DNA from: Chloroflexota bacterium | Lineage (GTDB): Bacteria; Chloroflexota; Anaerolineae; 4572-78; J111 | NCBI GenBank assembly: GCA_003695455.1 | Contig: RFJF01000804.1 | Coordinates: 1 to 5,183, forward strand | Reading direction: 5' to 3' | Length of the DNA: 5,183 nt | Shown: positions 4,723-5,183 of the stretch, piece by piece | How the letters are laid out: the number at the start of each line of letters is the position of its first letter | Position numbering within the stretch: position 1 is the first letter of the stretch | Program-made: the position numbers and the translations under genes | The notes under the pieces: generated by a model | Told to the model about the DNA's origin: nothing | Databases searched by the model: none | The model's input: the letters and a program-made list of their open reading frames with translations, nothing else

Positions 4723-5183
4723 GTGCTCAACGAAGAACCTCAAATTCAACTCAGCCAGCGAGAGCAACAAGTTCTTGAACTGGTTGTGACCGGCGCCAGC
4801 AACAAAGAGATTGCGCAGAAACTGGTCATCAGTGTGAACACGGTTAAGGTTCACATGCGCAACATTTTTGAAAAGCTGGGCGTGCAATCTCGCACCGAGG
4901 CCAGCACCCTGGCTATTCAGGAAGGGCTGGTTTCTGTAACCGATTCCGGCGCGGCGGATGACGGTGAGGAGTCGGCTCCGGCGGCCGCCCGCACATTTTT
5001 GCTCACGCCCAACCCTGCGCTGGCCCTGCCCCGCTGGCAGCAATTTTATCTGCTGGCGGCGCTGCTGCTGGCGCTGCTGCTGGCGTTGGTACCGCTGTTA
5101 ACCAGAGAAGCGCCGCGGACCGCGCCCGAACTGCCCGTTCTGTACCGGCAGGCTCCCACGCCCGCCCCGGTTGCCGCCCAACC
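4723..5183 (+). CDS. Membrane-anchored LuxR/GerE-type HTH protein, 5' part only
   Basis: The first 153 codons of a probable DNA-binding regulator are present; the C-terminus lies beyond the window. Residues about 10-66 form a GerE/NarL-type HTH: LSQREQQVLELVVTGASNKE, then IAQKLVISVNTVKVHMRNIF with the recognition helix around SVNTVKVHMRNI, and KLGVQSRTEA. A Gly/Asp/Ser/Ala linker (71-90) leads to one hydrophobic segment at 108-126 made almost only of Leu and Ala, then a Pro/Ala-rich stretch (130-152). No receiver domain precedes the HTH. The layout suggests a cytoplasmic HTH tethered by a single membrane helix, with an external C-terminal part; topology is inferred. GTG 4723 is preferred because GGTGA sits five bases upstream. 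GTGs at 4711 and 4714 are also in frame, right after an in-frame TGA at 4708. It diverges from ffh. Its target and signal cannot be read here. Confidence 0.85.
   Translation, partial: MLNEEPQIQLSQREQQVLELVVTGASNKEIAQKLVISVNTVKVHMRNIFEKLGVQSRTEASTLAIQEGLVSVTDSGAADDGEESAPAAARTFLLTPNPALALPRWQQFYLLAALLLALLLALVPLLTREAPRTAPELPVLYRQAPTPAPVAAQ
5059..5085 (+). repeat. Tandem 12-bp repeat coding for Ala-Leu-Leu-Leu
   Basis: GCGCTGCTGCTG occurs twice in tandem (5059-5070 and 5071-5082) followed by a further GCG. It encodes the core of the predicted membrane helix. Such CTG/GCG runs can expand or contract in units that keep the frame and change helix length. This may simply reflect codon bias in a Leu/Ala helix. 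Confidence 0.6.

Noticed and set aside
4648..5043. A 131-codon minus-strand open frame opposite the HTH gene
   Set aside because: It covers the complement of a clear GerE-type HTH and has shadow-like composition; no domain or start signal supports it.

Overview
The window looks like core chromosome of a bacterium, most likely a member of the Chloroflexota (Anaerolineae-like). This assignment is inference. It rests on the translation/secretion gene set, moderate-to-high GC genes separated by AT-rich spacers, and a LuxR/GerE-type helix-turn-helix protein followed by a membrane anchor and a Pro/Ala-rich linker, an architecture I associate with that phylum. No insertion sequence, CRISPR array, tRNA, rRNA or prophage signal is visible.

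Layout: six genes run leftward (minus strand) and one runs rightward at the right edge. In transcription order, the minus-strand genes are ffh (SRP GTPase), rpsP (ribosomal protein bS16), khpA (KH-domain RNA-binding protein), rimM (16S maturation factor), dprA (DNA-processing/transformation protein) and the 5' part of a mannose-1-phosphate guanylyltransferase gene (manC-like) that leaves the window at base 1. On the plus strand, a membrane-anchored GerE-type HTH protein starts near base 4723 and runs off the right end. It is divergent from ffh, across a 246-base spacer with a strong promoter for ffh and weaker candidates for the regulator.

The ffh-rpsP-khpA-rimM block is a ribosome/SRP biogenesis operon. 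It has a TTGACG-17-TAAAAT promoter upstream of ffh, an extended -10 promoter inside the block before rpsP, a TAAATG (zero-gap) khpA/rimM junction, and a clear intrinsic terminator after rimM. The trmD gene that often follows rimM is not there. A second unit (dprA, then manC) starts just past that terminator from a TTGACA-18-TATGCT promoter. Its roughly 100-nt leader holds a perfect 11-bp hairpin followed by a T-rich run, resembling an attenuator. This leader also argues that dprA begins at a GTG at 1574 rather than at the more upstream TTG.

The gene content is mostly ordinary housekeeping. The parts most worth a second look are the membrane-tethered regulator, the dprA leader, the ffh leader hairpin and the perfect hairpin inside the N-terminal extension of rimM. 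I found no convincing new multi-gene system.
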